The notes: a model not told the origin generated them from the letters alone. A stretch of 64,000 nt of DNA from Geobacter sp. (GCA_016177775.1 JACOUQ010000015.1:62001-126000); one strand, 5' to 3'. Counted from the first letter of the stretch, positions 49,417 through 59,485 are shown. Numbers and translations: made by a program.

Positions 49417-52254
49417 ATGAGAGCAGGTATTCAATACGGTAAATTTACCGCACTTTTTATGCTGATCGTGACTTTGGGCGCTGCTGCCGGGTGTGCGCAC
49501 CGGCCACTCGATGAAAGCCGCCTGGATGCGCGTGGCTCGCTCGGGAGCCTTCAGGATATCAGAACCGCAAGCAATGAAGAGTACGATCGCGTGGAAATCA
49601 CGGCAGACCGGGCGCTTACGTACACATTTTACAAATTGCCTGATCCTCCCGTTGCCGTATTGGATATCTCCGATGTGACGCCGGGGTCGGTAGTCTCGTC
49701 GATAGATGTGAACTCGGGAAATCTTGGGAAAATCGCTGTTAACCGGCATGATCTTGCCGGCGGGGTTCTGACACGTGTTGAGATCGGCCTGAAAAGGGAC
49801 CTCGACGTGTCTGTGACTGTAGATCCCGAAAACAAGGCAAAACTCTTTGTAACGTTGCAAGCTCCAACTACCCAAGAGGCAAAGACGCCTGCTCCCACTA
49901 TTCCTGTTGAACCTGCTGTCGTGCAAAAGGCAGAAGAAAGTCCGTCGGCTGTCAAGCAGGAAGCGGCTCCCTCAGCTTCACAGCTTCAGTCAGAGCCTGC
50001 AAAGGAGACGGTTGAAACGAAGCCGGAACCTCCAATGGCGAAGGAAAATGAAAGCAGGCAGACCGAAGCGCCTGCTGCATCTGCTGCTGAGCCAAAAGAA
50101 TTCGTACAGGTCGCCCAACTCGAAACCAACCAACCTGCGGCTACGGAAAAGGGCGAAACGAAGGGCGCCGCTTCCGATCAGCCTCAGGTAAAGGTGTTGA
50201 CTTCGCTTAAAACGGTTCAAGACGGTGTGGAAATTGCGGTCACTGGTCCGGTCGAAAATTACAAGGTTTTCACGCTCAAGGAGCCTGCACGGTTGGTGAT
50301 AGATCTGTTCGGCGTAAAGAGCGGAGTTGTAGGACGCAAGATAGGTGTCGACGCCTTTGGTGTCGCCTCGGCCCGGATCGGCGAGTACCAGGACAAGACC
50401 AGGATCGTATTCGATGCCGCACAGACGCTCCTCCCCGCATACGAGGTCGTACGCACGGATGCGGGAATAAAGCTGGCGATGACGCCGCCGTCCGCGGAGG
50501 CCGTCCAGAAAGCGGCGAAGCCTGTTGCGCCGGTAGCGGAGGAAAAGGCTCTGGTTCAGCCTGTTAGGGCCAAGGCGGGAGTGGTTGAATCTCTCGATTT
50601 CAAATCCCAGGATGATATGTCCCGGATAGTTGTGAAGGTGACCGGCGACTGCCGGACAGATGAGCCTGCCAAGATTCCCGGCGGAATTGCGTTTACCGTT
50701 AGAAACTGCGCGCTTCCCAAAAAGCTCCAGCGGAGTCTGGATACCAGCGCCTTTGCCGGGTCCGTGCTCAGGGTGACGCCGTATCAGGTCAGGACCAAGA
50801 AAGGCGCTGATACTAAGGTCGTTGTAAAACTGCGTCAGGACACCGAATACAGTCTGAGTCGCGAGGGTGACGCGATAGTTCTCGCGTTGAAAAATCCGCC
50901 ACGAGAAGAGACCCCGGCACTTATTTCCGAAGCTGTGAAGCCTGCCGAAGCTGCGCCAGTTACGAAAGCGGCTGTTGCGCAGGGCACTGCCAAAAACATG
51001 AATGCGGTTGAGGAAAAAGCTGGGCAGGATTCGCCTGCCCGTGCTAAGTCCGGTGAAAAGAAGACCTACACAGGGAGGCGGGTAACCCTCGAGTTTGTTG
51101 ATGCCGATATCCGGAAAATCTTCCAGCTCCTGGCTGAGGTGAGCAACCTGAACTTCCTGATTGGTGATGATGTTTCCGGGACAATCAGCATCAAGCTTGT
51201 GAACGTCCCGTGGGACCAGGCGCTGGACGTTATTCTGGAGGCCAAGAATCTCGGCATGCAGCGTGAAGGAAATATCGTCCAGATACGTCCCAAGGACAAG
51301 ATAAAGAGCCTTGCCGAAGAGGAAGTGGCTGCGAAGAAGGCCCGCGAACAGGCTATGGAACTGCGGACTGAGATCTTCGAGGTGAATTTTGCATCGATTG
51401 GTGATGTGGCCTCGCAATTTAATTCGCTGAAGAGTGAGCGAGGCACCATCACCCAGGATGCCCGTACCAACAAGGTTATCGTCAAGGATGTTCCCACAGC
51501 CATCGAGGATATGAAGTTTCTGCTGAAGACCCTGGACGTGCCGGAAAAACAGGTCATGATCGAAGCCAGGATCGTTGAGGCTACGTCTACTTTTACACGC
51601 GATCTCGGCGTTCAGTGGGGCATCCATTATAAGGACGGATCAGCGCAATTCTTTGGGATAAACAGCCTGGATGCCGGGTTAGGTGGTGTTGTCTCTTCAG
51701 CGCCAACATCTGGGACTTCGGGGCCGGGAGCGGCAGTTGGAATGTCTTTTGGAAAGCTCACGAGTAATGTCCAACTGGATCTGAAGTTGTCTGCAGCGGC
51801 AACAGCAGGGCTTATCAAGATAATCTCCACACCTAAAGTTGCAACGTTGAACAATAAGGCTGCGAAAATATCACAGGGCCAATCTATCCCTTATCAGACT
51901 ACATCAGCTGAAGGAACCAAGACCGAATTCGTCGAAGCGGCTCTCACTCTCGAAGTGACACCACACATAAGCTCAGACGGAAGCATTATCATGAAAATAA
52001 AAGCGTCAAATAACTCGCCAGGCACCGGTTCTCCACCTCCGATCAACAAAAAGGAGACAACAACCGAACTTCTGGTGAAGAGTGGAGAGACAACGGTTAT
52101 CGGTGGCATTTACGTTGATAGTGACACCGAAAATGATACGGGCGTGCCTTTCCTGCAGAACATTCCGCTATTGGGCTGGCTTTTTAAGTCCAATACCAAG
52201 ACAAAGACGAAAACAGAGCTGTTGATCTTCATAACACCACGACTCATGATTTAG
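49417..52254 (+). CDS. pilQ: Type IV pilus secretin PilQ
   Basis: 945 residues, long for PilQ. Lipobox GAAAGC near residue 25. An AMIN-like domain (~45-150) is followed by a ~110-residue Pro/Ala/Glu/Lys-rich linker, two further AMIN-type domains (~265-360 and ~390-495), a second linker, the STN domain (VTLEFVDADIRKIFQLLAEVSNLNFLIGDDVSGTISIKL), secretin_N (TEIFEVNFASIGDVASQFNSL) and the secretin barrel (VMIEARIVEATSTFTRDLGVQWG ... VPFLQNIPLLGWLFKS). AMIN domains bind peptidoglycan; three suggest firm wall anchoring. Forms the outer-membrane gate for pili. Confidence 0.94.
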   Translation: MRAGIQYGKFTALFMLIVTLGAAAGCAHRPLDESRLDARGSLGSLQDIRTASNEEYDRVEITADRALTYTFYKLPDPPVAVLDISDVTPGSVVSSIDVNSGNLGKIAVNRHDLAGGVLTRVEIGLKRDLDVSVTVDPENKAKLFVTLQAPTTQEAKTPAPTIPVEPAVVQKAEESPSAVKQEAAPSASQLQSEPAKETVETKPEPPMAKENESRQTEAPAASAAEPKEFVQVAQLETNQPAATEKGETKGAASDQPQVKVLTSLKTVQDGVEIAVTGPVENYKVFTLKEPARLVIDLFGVKSGVVGRKIGVDAFGVASARIGEYQDKTRIVFDAAQTLLPAYEVVRTDAGIKLAMTPPSAEAVQKAAKPVAPVAEEKALVQPVRAKAGVVESLDFKSQDDMSRIVVKVTGDCRTDEPAKIPGGIAFTVRNCALPKKLQRSLDTSAFAGSVLRVTPYQVRTKKGADTKVVVKLRQDTEYSLSREGDAIVLALKNPPREETPALISEAVKPAEAAPVTKAAVAQGTAKNMNAVEEKAGQDSPARAKSGEKKTYTGRRVTLEFVDADIRKIFQLLAEVSNLNFLIGDDVSGTISIKLVNVPWDQALDVILEAKNLGMQREGNIVQIRPKDKIKSLAEEEVAAKKAREQAMELRTEIFEVNFASIGDVASQFNSLKSERGTITQDARTNKVIVKDVPTAIEDMKFLLKTLDVPEKQVMIEARIVEATSTFTRDLGVQWGIHYKDGSAQFFGINSLDAGLGGVVSSAPTSGTSGPGAAVGMSFGKLTSNVQLDLKLSAAATAGLIKIISTPKVATLNNKAAKISQGQSIPYQTTSAEGTKTEFVEAALTLEVTPHISSDGSIIMKIKASNNSPGTGSPPPINKKETTTELLVKSGETTVIGGIYVDSDTENDTGVPFLQNIPLLGWLFKSNTKTKTKTELLIFITPRLMI

Positions 52255-52329
52255 CCTACTCCACGTGCATGTAAATGTGCTGTGTAAACAGGCCCGAAGG
52301 TTGCGCAGAAATATATCAAGGGAGGGGAA

Positions 52330-53067
52330 ATGAAAGTGCGGAGCTTCATAAGGATAATCTCGGGAATCATGCTGCTTGCTTTGACTGCATGTGGCAGCGG
52401 TGGGGGGGGCGGTGGCGAAGGGTTGAATGGTTCTCTGTCACTCGATGCAACGGCAACAGGTAAAACAGTAACCGCAACCGCTACATATTCTCATCCAACG
52501 GAAAGCAACAAGATCGGAGTTCCGATTACTTTCATTTCCGGTGGTCAAACAGTGACTACTCAAAATACGAATGGCTCAGGCACTGTACAGATAGCATATA
52601 ATCTTGCCGCGTTTAATAATACACAAAATGTAATAGTGCAAGCCAGGACAGGGAGTCTCGAAGCCTATAAAGTCCTTTCCGTAACAGGACGAACTCTGAC
52701 AATGACTGCTCCTGGAGATGTGACGCAAACGACCACTCAGGCGGCGGGTACCACTGTGACTATTCCACTGACTACTTCTAGTTTCGTGACTTATAGTGAT
52801 CCCTTTGATCCCACCTCTGTCGCCGGTCGAACGATCAATATTTCTGCTTCCGCATCACTGACTGATACAACCGATACTTTAACATCCCCGTCAACTACAA
52901 CGACTGTTTCCAGCGGCACGGCACCGCTGGCAGGAGCACAGATCGTCATGCATGTTCAGGCACTGAATGTCGCGAATATTGCCGTTATTACCTGGACAGC
53001 CACAGACGCCCTTACAGGGCTGACGGCGTCGGGAATCACCAAGGTCACCTTGACGAAGACATCTTAA
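52330..53067 (+). CDS. Lipoprotein of unknown function with Ig-like beta repeats
   Basis: 245 residues. Signal peptide and lipobox (SGIMLLALTACGSGGGGGGEG), a six-glycine linker, then Thr/Ser-rich beta sequence. An invasin- or Big-like segment (LNGSLSLDATATGKTVTATATYSHPTESNKIGVPITFISGGQTVTTQNTNGSGTVQIAY) is followed by a second, less regular half. Surface or periplasmic lipoprotein, function unknown. It sits 75 bp after pilQ and is bounded by a terminator, so it may be an accessory of the pilus system. AT-richer codon use than pilQ or aroC. Confidence 0.75.
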   Translation: MKVRSFIRIISGIMLLALTACGSGGGGGGEGLNGSLSLDATATGKTVTATATYSHPTESNKIGVPITFISGGQTVTTQNTNGSGTVQIAYNLAAFNNTQNVIVQARTGSLEAYKVLSVTGRTLTMTAPGDVTQTTTQAAGTTVTIPLTTSSFVTYSDPFDPTSVAGRTINISASASLTDTTDTLTSPSTTTTVSSGTAPLAGAQIVMHVQALNVANIAVITWTATDALTGLTASGITKVTLTKTS

Positions 53068-53094
53068 GGGTTGTCGAAATATCATGCCTAAACG

Positions 53095-53122
53095 AACGCC
53101 AGGGTCTCCCTGGCGTTTCTTT
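53095..53122 (+). terminator. Terminator between the pil and aro regions
   Basis: Stem AACGCCAGGG (53095-53104) / CCCTGGCGTT (53108-53117), loop TCT, then TCTTT. Confidence 0.8.
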
Positions 53123-53139
53123 AACGAAAAGGAGTACTC

Positions 53140-54321
53140 ATGCTGCGCTACCTTACCGCCGGCGAATCCCACGGTCCCCAGTTGACTGCGATACTTGAAG
53201 GGGTTCCTGCCGGGCTCAAGGTCCGCGAAGAGGACATCAATACTGATCTCGCCCGCCGTCAGTGCGGCTATGGGCGTGGTGGGCGGATGCTGATCGAGAA
53301 GGACACCGTGCAGATCCTCTCGGGAGTGCGCTGGGGGGAGGCCATCGGATCGCCGGTCACTCTCTGCGTGGTGAACAGGGATTGGGTAAACTGGCAGGAA
53401 AAGATGTCGCCGTACGAAATTCACCGGGACGATAAAATCCGGGTGACCCGTTCCCGCCCTGGGCATGCCGACTTGCCCGGTGCCATGAAATACGGCCATC
53501 ACGATGTGCGCAATATTCTCGAACGCTCAAGCGCCCGGGAAACCGCGATCCGGGTTGCCGTCGGCACGGTGGCGAAGCTATTACTGGCTTCGTTCGGCGT
53601 CGAGGTGTTCGGGTTCGTGGCAGAGGTGGGGGGGGTACGGGCCAGTCGGCCGGCTCTACCCCTTGCCCGTCTGCGGGAGCTTGCCGAGAAGTCCGAATTT
53701 TTCACCTACGATCAGGACGTCGAAGAAGGAATGAAGCGGCTGGTTGATGGCGCAAAGGATGCGGGCGACACGCTGGGGGGCGTGGTCGAGGTGATCGTTT
53801 CCGGTCTTCCACCTGGGCTTGGCAGCCATGTGCAGTGGGACCGGAAGCTGGATGCCCGGCTTGCCATGGCTGTAATGAGTATCCAGGCCATCAAGGGGGT
53901 CGAGATCGGCATGGGATTCGAGGCCGCCAGGAAACCGGGATCTCAGGTGCACGACGAGATATATTATGACTCCGAACGCATGCTGAAAGGAGCCCAAACC
54001 GGTTTTTACCGCAGGACAAATAACGCGGGGGGCTTGGAAGGCGGGATCACTAATGGGGAAGACCTTGTGGTTCGTGCTGCGATGAAGCCGATTCCCACCC
54101 TGTACAAACCGTTGAAGTCTGTGGATATGCAAACCAAGGAGCAGTTCGAGGCAACGGTCGAGCGCTCCGATGTCTGTGCGGTTCCGGCAGCGGCGGTGGT
54201 GGCCGAAGCAGTGGTGGCTGTCGAGCTCGCCAACGCCTTCCTGGAGAAGTTCGGTGGGGACTCGATCCTGGAAATCCGCAGAAACTTTGAAGCCTATCTG
54301 GAATATCTGAGAAATTTCTAG
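53140..54321 (+). CDS. aroC: Chorismate synthase
   Basis: FMN-dependent last step to chorismate. 393 residues. Motifs are [96 protein letters not shown] and [26 protein letters not shown]. Full length and intact. First gene of an aroC-aroK-aroB shikimate block; the chorismate formed also feeds MqnA (61.3 kb) for menaquinone. Start after AAAGGAG. Confidence 0.96.
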   Translation: MLRYLTAGESHGPQLTAILEGVPAGLKVREEDINTDLARRQCGYGRGGRMLIEKDTVQILSGVRWGEAIGSPVTLCVVNRDWVNWQEKMSPYEIHRDDKIRVTRSRPGHADLPGAMKYGHHDVRNILERSSARETAIRVAVGTVAKLLLASFGVEVFGFVAEVGGVRASRPALPLARLRELAEKSEFFTYDQDVEEGMKRLVDGAKDAGDTLGGVVEVIVSGLPPGLGSHVQWDRKLDARLAMAVMSIQAIKGVEIGMGFEAARKPGSQVHDEIYYDSERMLKGAQTGFYRRTNNAGGLEGGITNGEDLVVRAAMKPIPTLYKPLKSVDMQTKEQFEATVERSDVCAVPAAAVVAEAVVAVELANAFLEKFGGDSILEIRRNFEAYLEYLRNF

Positions 54322-54831
54322 ATGAAGAACGTCATTCTGACAGGCTTCATGGGGAGCGGTAAGAGCTCGGTCGGCAGAATCGTGGCAAAACGCCTGGGGT
54401 ATGAATTCCGGGATCTCGATGCCGTGATCATGGAAGAGGCCGGACTGTCGATTAACGATATTTTCTCCCGCCATGGCGAGGAGCATTTTCGTGCTGTTGA
54501 GTCCCGAGCGGTCGAGAGGGTCGCGGGGAGTACAGCGCTCGTGGTGGCTACCGGCGGTGGTGCCGTCATCAGCACGGAAAATCGCAGGCTGTTCAGGTCT
54601 TCCGGAATAGTCATAAATCTTATGGCATCCATGGAGAGCATTCTGAACAGGTTGCGCAATGACAGCAGCCGGCCGCTTCTGCGTGGGCCCGACAGGGAGG
54701 AGAAAATCTCGCGCCTTTTGAGTGAACGGGAGGCCTGTTATGCCGATGCCGACATCAGGATTGACACCACGGGCAAAAAGGTGGAAGATGTGGCGGCGGA
54801 AATCCTCACATATCTGAAAGGGAAGCTGTAG
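54322..54831 (+). CDS. aroK: Shikimate kinase
   Basis: 169 residues. P-loop [13 protein letters not shown] (about 7-19), shikimate-binding [31 protein letters not shown] and GGGAVIS, lid region [28 protein letters not shown]. Its ATG directly follows the aroC stop, which implies coupling. aroB follows after 2 nt. Confidence 0.95.
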   Translation: MKNVILTGFMGSGKSSVGRIVAKRLGYEFRDLDAVIMEEAGLSINDIFSRHGEEHFRAVESRAVERVAGSTALVVATGGGAVISTENRRLFRSSGIVINLMASMESILNRLRNDSSRPLLRGPDREEKISRLLSEREACYADADIRIDTTGKKVEDVAAEILTYLKGKL

Positions 54832-54833
54832 CC

Positions 54834-55919
54834 GTGGAACATGTGGATGTCGGCCTTGAAGAGCGGAGTTACCGGATAGATATCGGTACGCGCCTGCTCG
54901 GGACATTGGGAGAAGAGTGCAGGAAGCTGGGACTGGGCCGGACGGTTGCCGTGGTTTCCAATACCACGGTGGCCCCTCTTTACGGAGAACAGGTTCGTAC
55001 TTCCCTTGAGGCTGCCGGCTTTGCGGTTCGCGAGATTACGCTTCCCGACGGCGAGGAATACAAGAACCTCGAAACCCTGAACCTGATTTTTGACGGGCTG
55101 ATCCGGGCAGGGCTTGACCGCGGCTCGTTCATCGTTGCCCTTGGTGGCGGGGTTGTGGGGGACATGGCTGGGTTTGCCGCCGCCACCTACCTGCGCGGCA
55201 TACCGTTCGTCCAGGTTCCGACCACGCTTCTCGCCCAGGTGGACAGCAGTGTCGGGGGGAAGACCGGTGTAAATCACGCCATGGGAAAAAACCTCATCGG
55301 GGCGTTCTACCAGCCACGTTTTGTGCTGATAGACCTGAACACGCTCGATACTCTTCAAGCCAGAGAGTATGCAGCCGGTCTGGCAGAGGTTGTCAAATAC
55401 GGCGTCATTCTGGATGAAGGGCTCTTTGCGCTTCTGGAGGAAGGGCGCGAACGGATACTTGCCAGGGGCAAGGAGTTGCTTCGTTCCATTGTGAAGCGTT
55501 GCTGCACCATTAAGGCAGACGTGGTTGCTGCGGATGAGCGCGAGTCCGGCCTGCGTGCGGTTCTGAACTATGGGCATACCCTGGGGCATGCGGTAGAGGC
55601 CCTGACCGGCTATGAAAAGGTACTTCACGGCGAGGCCGTGGCGATCGGCATGGTCCAGGCGGCAAGGATTTCAGAGCAGCGAGGGCTGGCGACTGCCACA
55701 GATACTGGGCGGATAACCACCCTGCTGAAGGGATTCGGGTTGCCGGTCGACCTGCCGGTTTTCCCATTTGATGATTATCTGGAAGTCCTTCTGCGCGACA
55801 AGAAGGTGCGCGAAGGAGGGCTGACCTTTGTTCTCAATCGCGGCATCGGCAACTTCGCCCTCGAACGGATCGAGGATCTCAAGGGAGTGCTCAAGGGCTG
55901 TGGACTGGCAGGGGTATGA
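54834..55919 (+). CDS. aroB: 3-Dehydroquinate synthase
   Basis: 361 residues, NAD+ and metal dependent. Motifs are [76 protein letters not shown], the metal ligand region [11 protein letters not shown], and [12 protein letters not shown] with the metal histidine. GTG start 2 nt after the aroK stop; no in-frame ATG is nearby. It ends overlapping the TPR gene region. Confidence 0.95.
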   Translation: MEHVDVGLEERSYRIDIGTRLLGTLGEECRKLGLGRTVAVVSNTTVAPLYGEQVRTSLEAAGFAVREITLPDGEEYKNLETLNLIFDGLIRAGLDRGSFIVALGGGVVGDMAGFAAATYLRGIPFVQVPTTLLAQVDSSVGGKTGVNHAMGKNLIGAFYQPRFVLIDLNTLDTLQAREYAAGLAEVVKYGVILDEGLFALLEEGRERILARGKELLRSIVKRCCTIKADVVAADERESGLRAVLNYGHTLGHAVEALTGYEKVLHGEAVAIGMVQAARISEQRGLATATDTGRITTLLKGFGLPVDLPVFPFDDYLEVLLRDKKVREGGLTFVLNRGIGNFALERIEDLKGVLKGCGLAGV

Positions 55920-55921
55920 CT

Positions 55922-56917
55922 ATGCAACAGGAACCCGTCTCTTTCTGGTCGGAGATCAAGAAGTACGAGGATATGCTTTCCGCGGACCCCGATTCCTTCT
56001 GCTTCGCTCCTCTGGCTGAACTCTACCGCAAGAGCGGCATGCTGGACGAGGCGATCCGCATCGCGAAAGAGGGAGTCGAGAAGCATCCCGATTACGTCGG
56101 AGGGCTCATGGCGCTCGGACGTGCCTGCTTTGACAAGGGACTCAAACAAGAGAGCCGTGAGGCGTTCGAGAAGGTCGTGGCGACAGCCCCGGATAATTTT
56201 CTTGCTCTGAAGACCCTCGGCCGACTCTATCAGGACTCCGGCGAATATCCCCGGGCCGTGGAAATGCTGAGAAAGGTCCTTGTGTTGAATCCCGAAGACT
56301 ATGAAAGCCGGGATGCTCTGGAGAACCTGGAGAGCATGTCTGCCCCGCCTGTGGAGCTACCTGCGGAGCACCAGCCCGAAACCGCTTCTCCCCTGGATGA
56401 TCTCTGGTCCCTGGCTGAAGAAACGACCGGGCCGGAGGAGGAACTGGAGGAAGTGGAACTACTCGACGAGATTGTTGAACCCTCGGATGAGAGCATTTTC
56501 GAAGAGTTCGCTTTTGAGGACGAATCCGAGGTCGCTGCCGTTCAAGAGGAGATACTGCCGCCCTCACGCGAGGAGAAGGGGCCGCTGCCAACAATTACCC
56601 TGGCCGAGATGTACATATCTCAGGGATACCACAAGCGTGCCATGACGGTATACTGGGACATCCTGAAGGCCGATCCCGACAATCCCGACTTGAAGCGCCG
56701 CATCTACGAGTTGAAGATGGCGATAGACGAGGATGTGGACCATGCCCGGCGGGAGGCGCTCAGCCTTGCTATGGAGGAGGGGGAAACAGCGGCTGCCCCA
56801 GCGGTGACCGAAATGGCCGAGATCAGGGAAGAAGTTGCGTCCGCTTTGCCCGAAACACCCCTCGCCACGCTGGAACGCTGGATGGAAAACATCAGGAGGA
56901 GAAAACATGGCGTTTAA
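55922..56917 (+). CDS. TPR protein with acidic central linker
   Basis: About 331 residues, no signal peptide. TPR units: [62 protein letters not shown] and LKTLGRLYQDSGEYPRAVEMLRKVLVLNPED (about 30-135). An acidic, Glu/Asp-rich linker (~145-235) leads to another TPR (LAEMYISQGYHKRAMTVYWDILKADPDN). The C-terminus ends WMENIRRRKHGV. A scaffold for protein contacts; partner unknown, perhaps the roadblock protein whose gene overlaps its end. Start 55922 fits AGGGG spacing better than 55916. Confidence 0.85.
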   Translation: MQQEPVSFWSEIKKYEDMLSADPDSFCFAPLAELYRKSGMLDEAIRIAKEGVEKHPDYVGGLMALGRACFDKGLKQESREAFEKVVATAPDNFLALKTLGRLYQDSGEYPRAVEMLRKVLVLNPEDYESRDALENLESMSAPPVELPAEHQPETASPLDDLWSLAEETTGPEEELEEVELLDEIVEPSDESIFEEFAFEDESEVAAVQEEILPPSREEKGPLPTITLAEMYISQGYHKRAMTVYWDILKADPDNPDLKRRIYELKMAIDEDVDHARREALSLAMEEGETAAAPAVTEMAEIREEVASALPETPLATLERWMENIRRRKHGV

Positions 56918-57269
56918 GGAAATCCTCAGGAAGGTCGTCGAATCGGTTGACGGTGCCAACGGAGCGATCGTCATCGGCTATGACGGAATCCCGATCGACC
57001 AGTATCTGGCGGAAGACGTGACGCTCGATCTCCATCTGCTGGCGGTGGAATATTCCTCCATCCTGCGCGACATAAAGAAGACCCTGGAGGTCCTGGGGAG
57101 CGGCGACATGGAGGAAGTCTCCATCAATACCGGGACAACGCGGGTGATAATGCGGCCGGTTACCGAGGAGTTTTTCGTTGCCCTTGCCCTTGATGCGGAA
57201 GGGAATTACGGCAAGGGGCGCTATGTACTCAAGCGTGACGCTGGAAAGCTGCGCGAGGAGCTTGCTTGA
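56907..57269 (+). CDS. Roadblock/LC7-domain protein
   Basis: 120 residues: MAFKEILRKVVESVDGANGAIVIGYDGIPIDQYLAEDVTLDLHLLAVEYSSILRDIKKTLEVLG, a complete roadblock/LC7 fold as in MglB. Such proteins regulate small Ras-like GTPases; MglB controls MglA, which sets cell polarity and pilus pole switching in Myxococcus. No GTPase gene is in the window. Overlaps the TPR gene by 11 nt, with AGGAGGAG in front, so the two are probably made together. Confidence 0.88.
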   Translation: MAFKEILRKVVESVDGANGAIVIGYDGIPIDQYLAEDVTLDLHLLAVEYSSILRDIKKTLEVLGSGDMEEVSINTGTTRVIMRPVTEEFFVALALDAEGNYGKGRYVLKRDAGKLREELA

Positions 57270-57274
57270 TGATG

Positions 57275-57305
57275 CAGGCTGAAGGTAGAAGCAGCCTACA
57301 GCCTG
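57275..57305. repeat. Short CAGGCTG palindrome before aroQ
   Basis: CAGGCTGAAGGTAG (57275-57288) against CAGCCTACAGCCTG (57292-57305), complementary at 12 of 14 positions. It shares its word with the 9918-9985 element. Short hairpin between the roadblock gene and aroQ. Confidence 0.5.
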
Positions 57306-57318
57306 ATATGGGGTTAAG

Positions 57319-57753
57319 ATGAAAATACTCGTTCTGCACGGCCCAAATCTGAACCTGCTCGGCACGCGCGAGCCGGGGGTATACGGTTCGGTCACCCTGG
57401 AGGAGATTAACCGGATGCTTGGATCCCTTGCATCCGAGCTCGGCTGCGAGCTGGAGATTTTCCAATCCAACTCCGAGGGTGCCCTGGTCGACCGGATACA
57501 GGCTGCTGCCACGGACGTTTCCGGCATACTCATCAATCCCGCCGCCTACACCCATACCAGCGTGGCGATCCGCGATGCCTTGGCCGCTGTCGGTGTTCCG
57601 ACTGTGGAAGTCCACCTTTCCAATATCCACAGCCGTGAGGAATTCCGCAGTCACAGCTATATCGCGCCAATAGCCAAGGGACAGATCTGCGGCTTCGGCC
57701 CTGACAGCTATCTCCTTGGCCTGCGCGCCCTTTTTACCCTCATTAAAAAATGA
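57319..57753 (+). CDS. aroQ: 3-Dehydroquinate dehydratase, type II
   Basis: 144 residues. [30 protein letters not shown] with the catalytic Tyr region, [32 protein letters not shown] with the catalytic His region, and [32 protein letters not shown]. Type II dodecameric enzyme of the shikimate pathway, consistent with aroC-K-B upstream. Confidence 0.95.
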   Translation: MKILVLHGPNLNLLGTREPGVYGSVTLEEINRMLGSLASELGCELEIFQSNSEGALVDRIQAAATDVSGILINPAAYTHTSVAIRDALAAVGVPTVEVHLSNIHSREEFRSHSYIAPIAKGQICGFGPDSYLLGLRALFTLIKK

Positions 57754-57773
57754 ATTGTAATCCCGGAGCAGTT

Positions 57774-58841
57774 ATGCTAAATAGGGTCACTGCTGTTCGC
57801 AGGTATCTGGAGAGCACCGGGGCGGACGCCCTGCTTGTCTCTGATATCAACAACATACGGTACCTTGCGGGATTCACCGGGAGCAGCGCTCTGCTTCTTC
57901 TGGCAGCTTCCGACGGCTGGTTCCTGACCGATTCGCGGTATACCGAGCAGGCCCGCCAGGAAGTCCATGGATTTCAGATAATCGAATATTCACGGATGCT
58001 GGAAGGCATATCCGGCTGCGTGAACGCTCAAGGATTCCGGCGTGTTGCCTTTGAGGCGGCGAACGTTACGGTGGAATTCCATGACTCCCTTGCCAGGAGC
58101 ATCCCGGAGTGCGAATTTGTACCGCTGGAGACCGGAATTGATGCGGTCAGGGCAGTGAAGGACGAACCGGAGCTGGCTGCCTTGCGGCGTGTTGCCGCCC
58201 TTGTCTCGGAGTCTTTCCTGAAGATCCTGGACGGGATCAAGCCGGGGGTGCGTGAGCGCGAAGTTGCCATGGAGTTCGAATTTGCCATGCGGCGCGCCGG
58301 GATCGACAACAAGGCCTTCGATTTCATTGTCGCATCCGGTGAGCGGGGGGCGCTCCCACACGGCAAGGCGAGTGACAAGGCCATACGTTCGGGGGAGCTG
58401 GTTACCGTCGATTTCGGCGGTATCCTGGACGGGTACAATTCCGATGAAACCGTGACCGTGGCGGTGGGTGAGCCGGACAACCGGCAGCGCGAGATTTACC
58501 ACGTCGTCAAGGATGCCCACGACCGGGCGATTGATGCGGCCCGTCCTGGAATCCCGTGCCGGGAGCTGGACGCGGTCGCCCGTGATTACATAAATTCGCA
58601 GGGGTACGGTGACTACTTCGGTCATGGCTTGGGCCACGGTGTCGGTCTAGAGGTCCACGAAAAGCCGGTTATTTCTCCGCGTAGTGAGGGTGTCGTGGAG
58701 GAAGGAATGGTGTTCACCATCGAGCCCGGCATCTATATTCCAGGGTGGGGAGGGGTCAGGATCGAGGACACGGTCCGCGTGCACCGCGATGGATGCGAGA
58801 TAATTACACAGGTGCCGAAGGATTTGATTATAGTCGAGTGA
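57774..58841 (+). CDS. pepP: Xaa-Pro aminopeptidase (M24 family)
   Basis: 355 residues from the ATG at 57774, preceded by GGAG; an ATG at 57750 overlapping the aroQ stop is less likely. N-terminal creatinase-like domain (VSDINNIRYLAGFTGSSALLLL), then the pita-bread fold with all five metal ligands in place: VTVDFGGILDGYNSDETVTV (two Asp), GHGLGHGVGLEVHE (His), TIEPGIYIPGWGGVRIED (two Glu). Probably removes N-terminal residues before proline; PepQ-type dipeptidase is an alternative. Confidence 0.9.
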   Translation: MLNRVTAVRRYLESTGADALLVSDINNIRYLAGFTGSSALLLLAASDGWFLTDSRYTEQARQEVHGFQIIEYSRMLEGISGCVNAQGFRRVAFEAANVTVEFHDSLARSIPECEFVPLETGIDAVRAVKDEPELAALRRVAALVSESFLKILDGIKPGVREREVAMEFEFAMRRAGIDNKAFDFIVASGERGALPHGKASDKAIRSGELVTVDFGGILDGYNSDETVTVAVGEPDNRQREIYHVVKDAHDRAIDAARPGIPCRELDAVARDYINSQGYGDYFGHGLGHGVGLEVHEKPVISPRSEGVVEEGMVFTIEPGIYIPGWGGVRIEDTVRVHRDGCEIITQVPKDLIIVE

Positions 58842-58856
58842 CGTAGAGTTTATTAC

Positions 58857-58891
58857 AGGGGCTGATTTTAGCCTGGCTAAAATCAGCCCCT
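58857..58891. repeat. Near-perfect 35-bp palindrome before accB
   Basis: AGGGGCTGATTTTAGCC (58857-58873) and its exact reverse complement (58875-58891) around a single T. It lies 22 bp before the accB ATG and just before its ribosome-binding site. It may end pepP transcription or be part of the accB leader. Confidence 0.7.
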
Positions 58892-58913
58892 ATGAACCAA
58901 AAGGAGAGCGCTC

Positions 58914-59378
<465 letters not shown>

Positions 59379-59382
59379 TACT

Positions 59383-59467
59383 GGCAAAAGGCAACAGGCA
59401 CTAGGCAAATCGATCCAACAGCTACATATCCGTTTTTCCCTTTGCCCTTTGCCCAGTGCCTATTGCC
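59383..59467. repeat. Word-repeat quasi-palindrome (GGCAAAAGGCA word) between accB and accC
   Basis: Left arm GGCAAAAGGCAACAGGCACT-AGGCAAAT (59383-59409). Right arm CCCTTTGCCCTTTGCCC-AGTGCC-TATTGCC (59438-59467). The copies run as AGGCA/GGCAA words in one arm and TTGCC/TGCC words in the other, with unequal copy number. No T-run terminator follows. It separates two genes whose products act in one complex. Confidence 0.72.
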
Positions 59468-59485
59468 GATTTCGGAGATTTTATC

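Noticed and set aside
53140..57753. Possible missing aroA/aroE making the shikimate block broken
   Set aside because: aroC, aroK, aroB and aroQ are all intact; other shikimate genes are often encoded elsewhere, so nothing suggests a defect.
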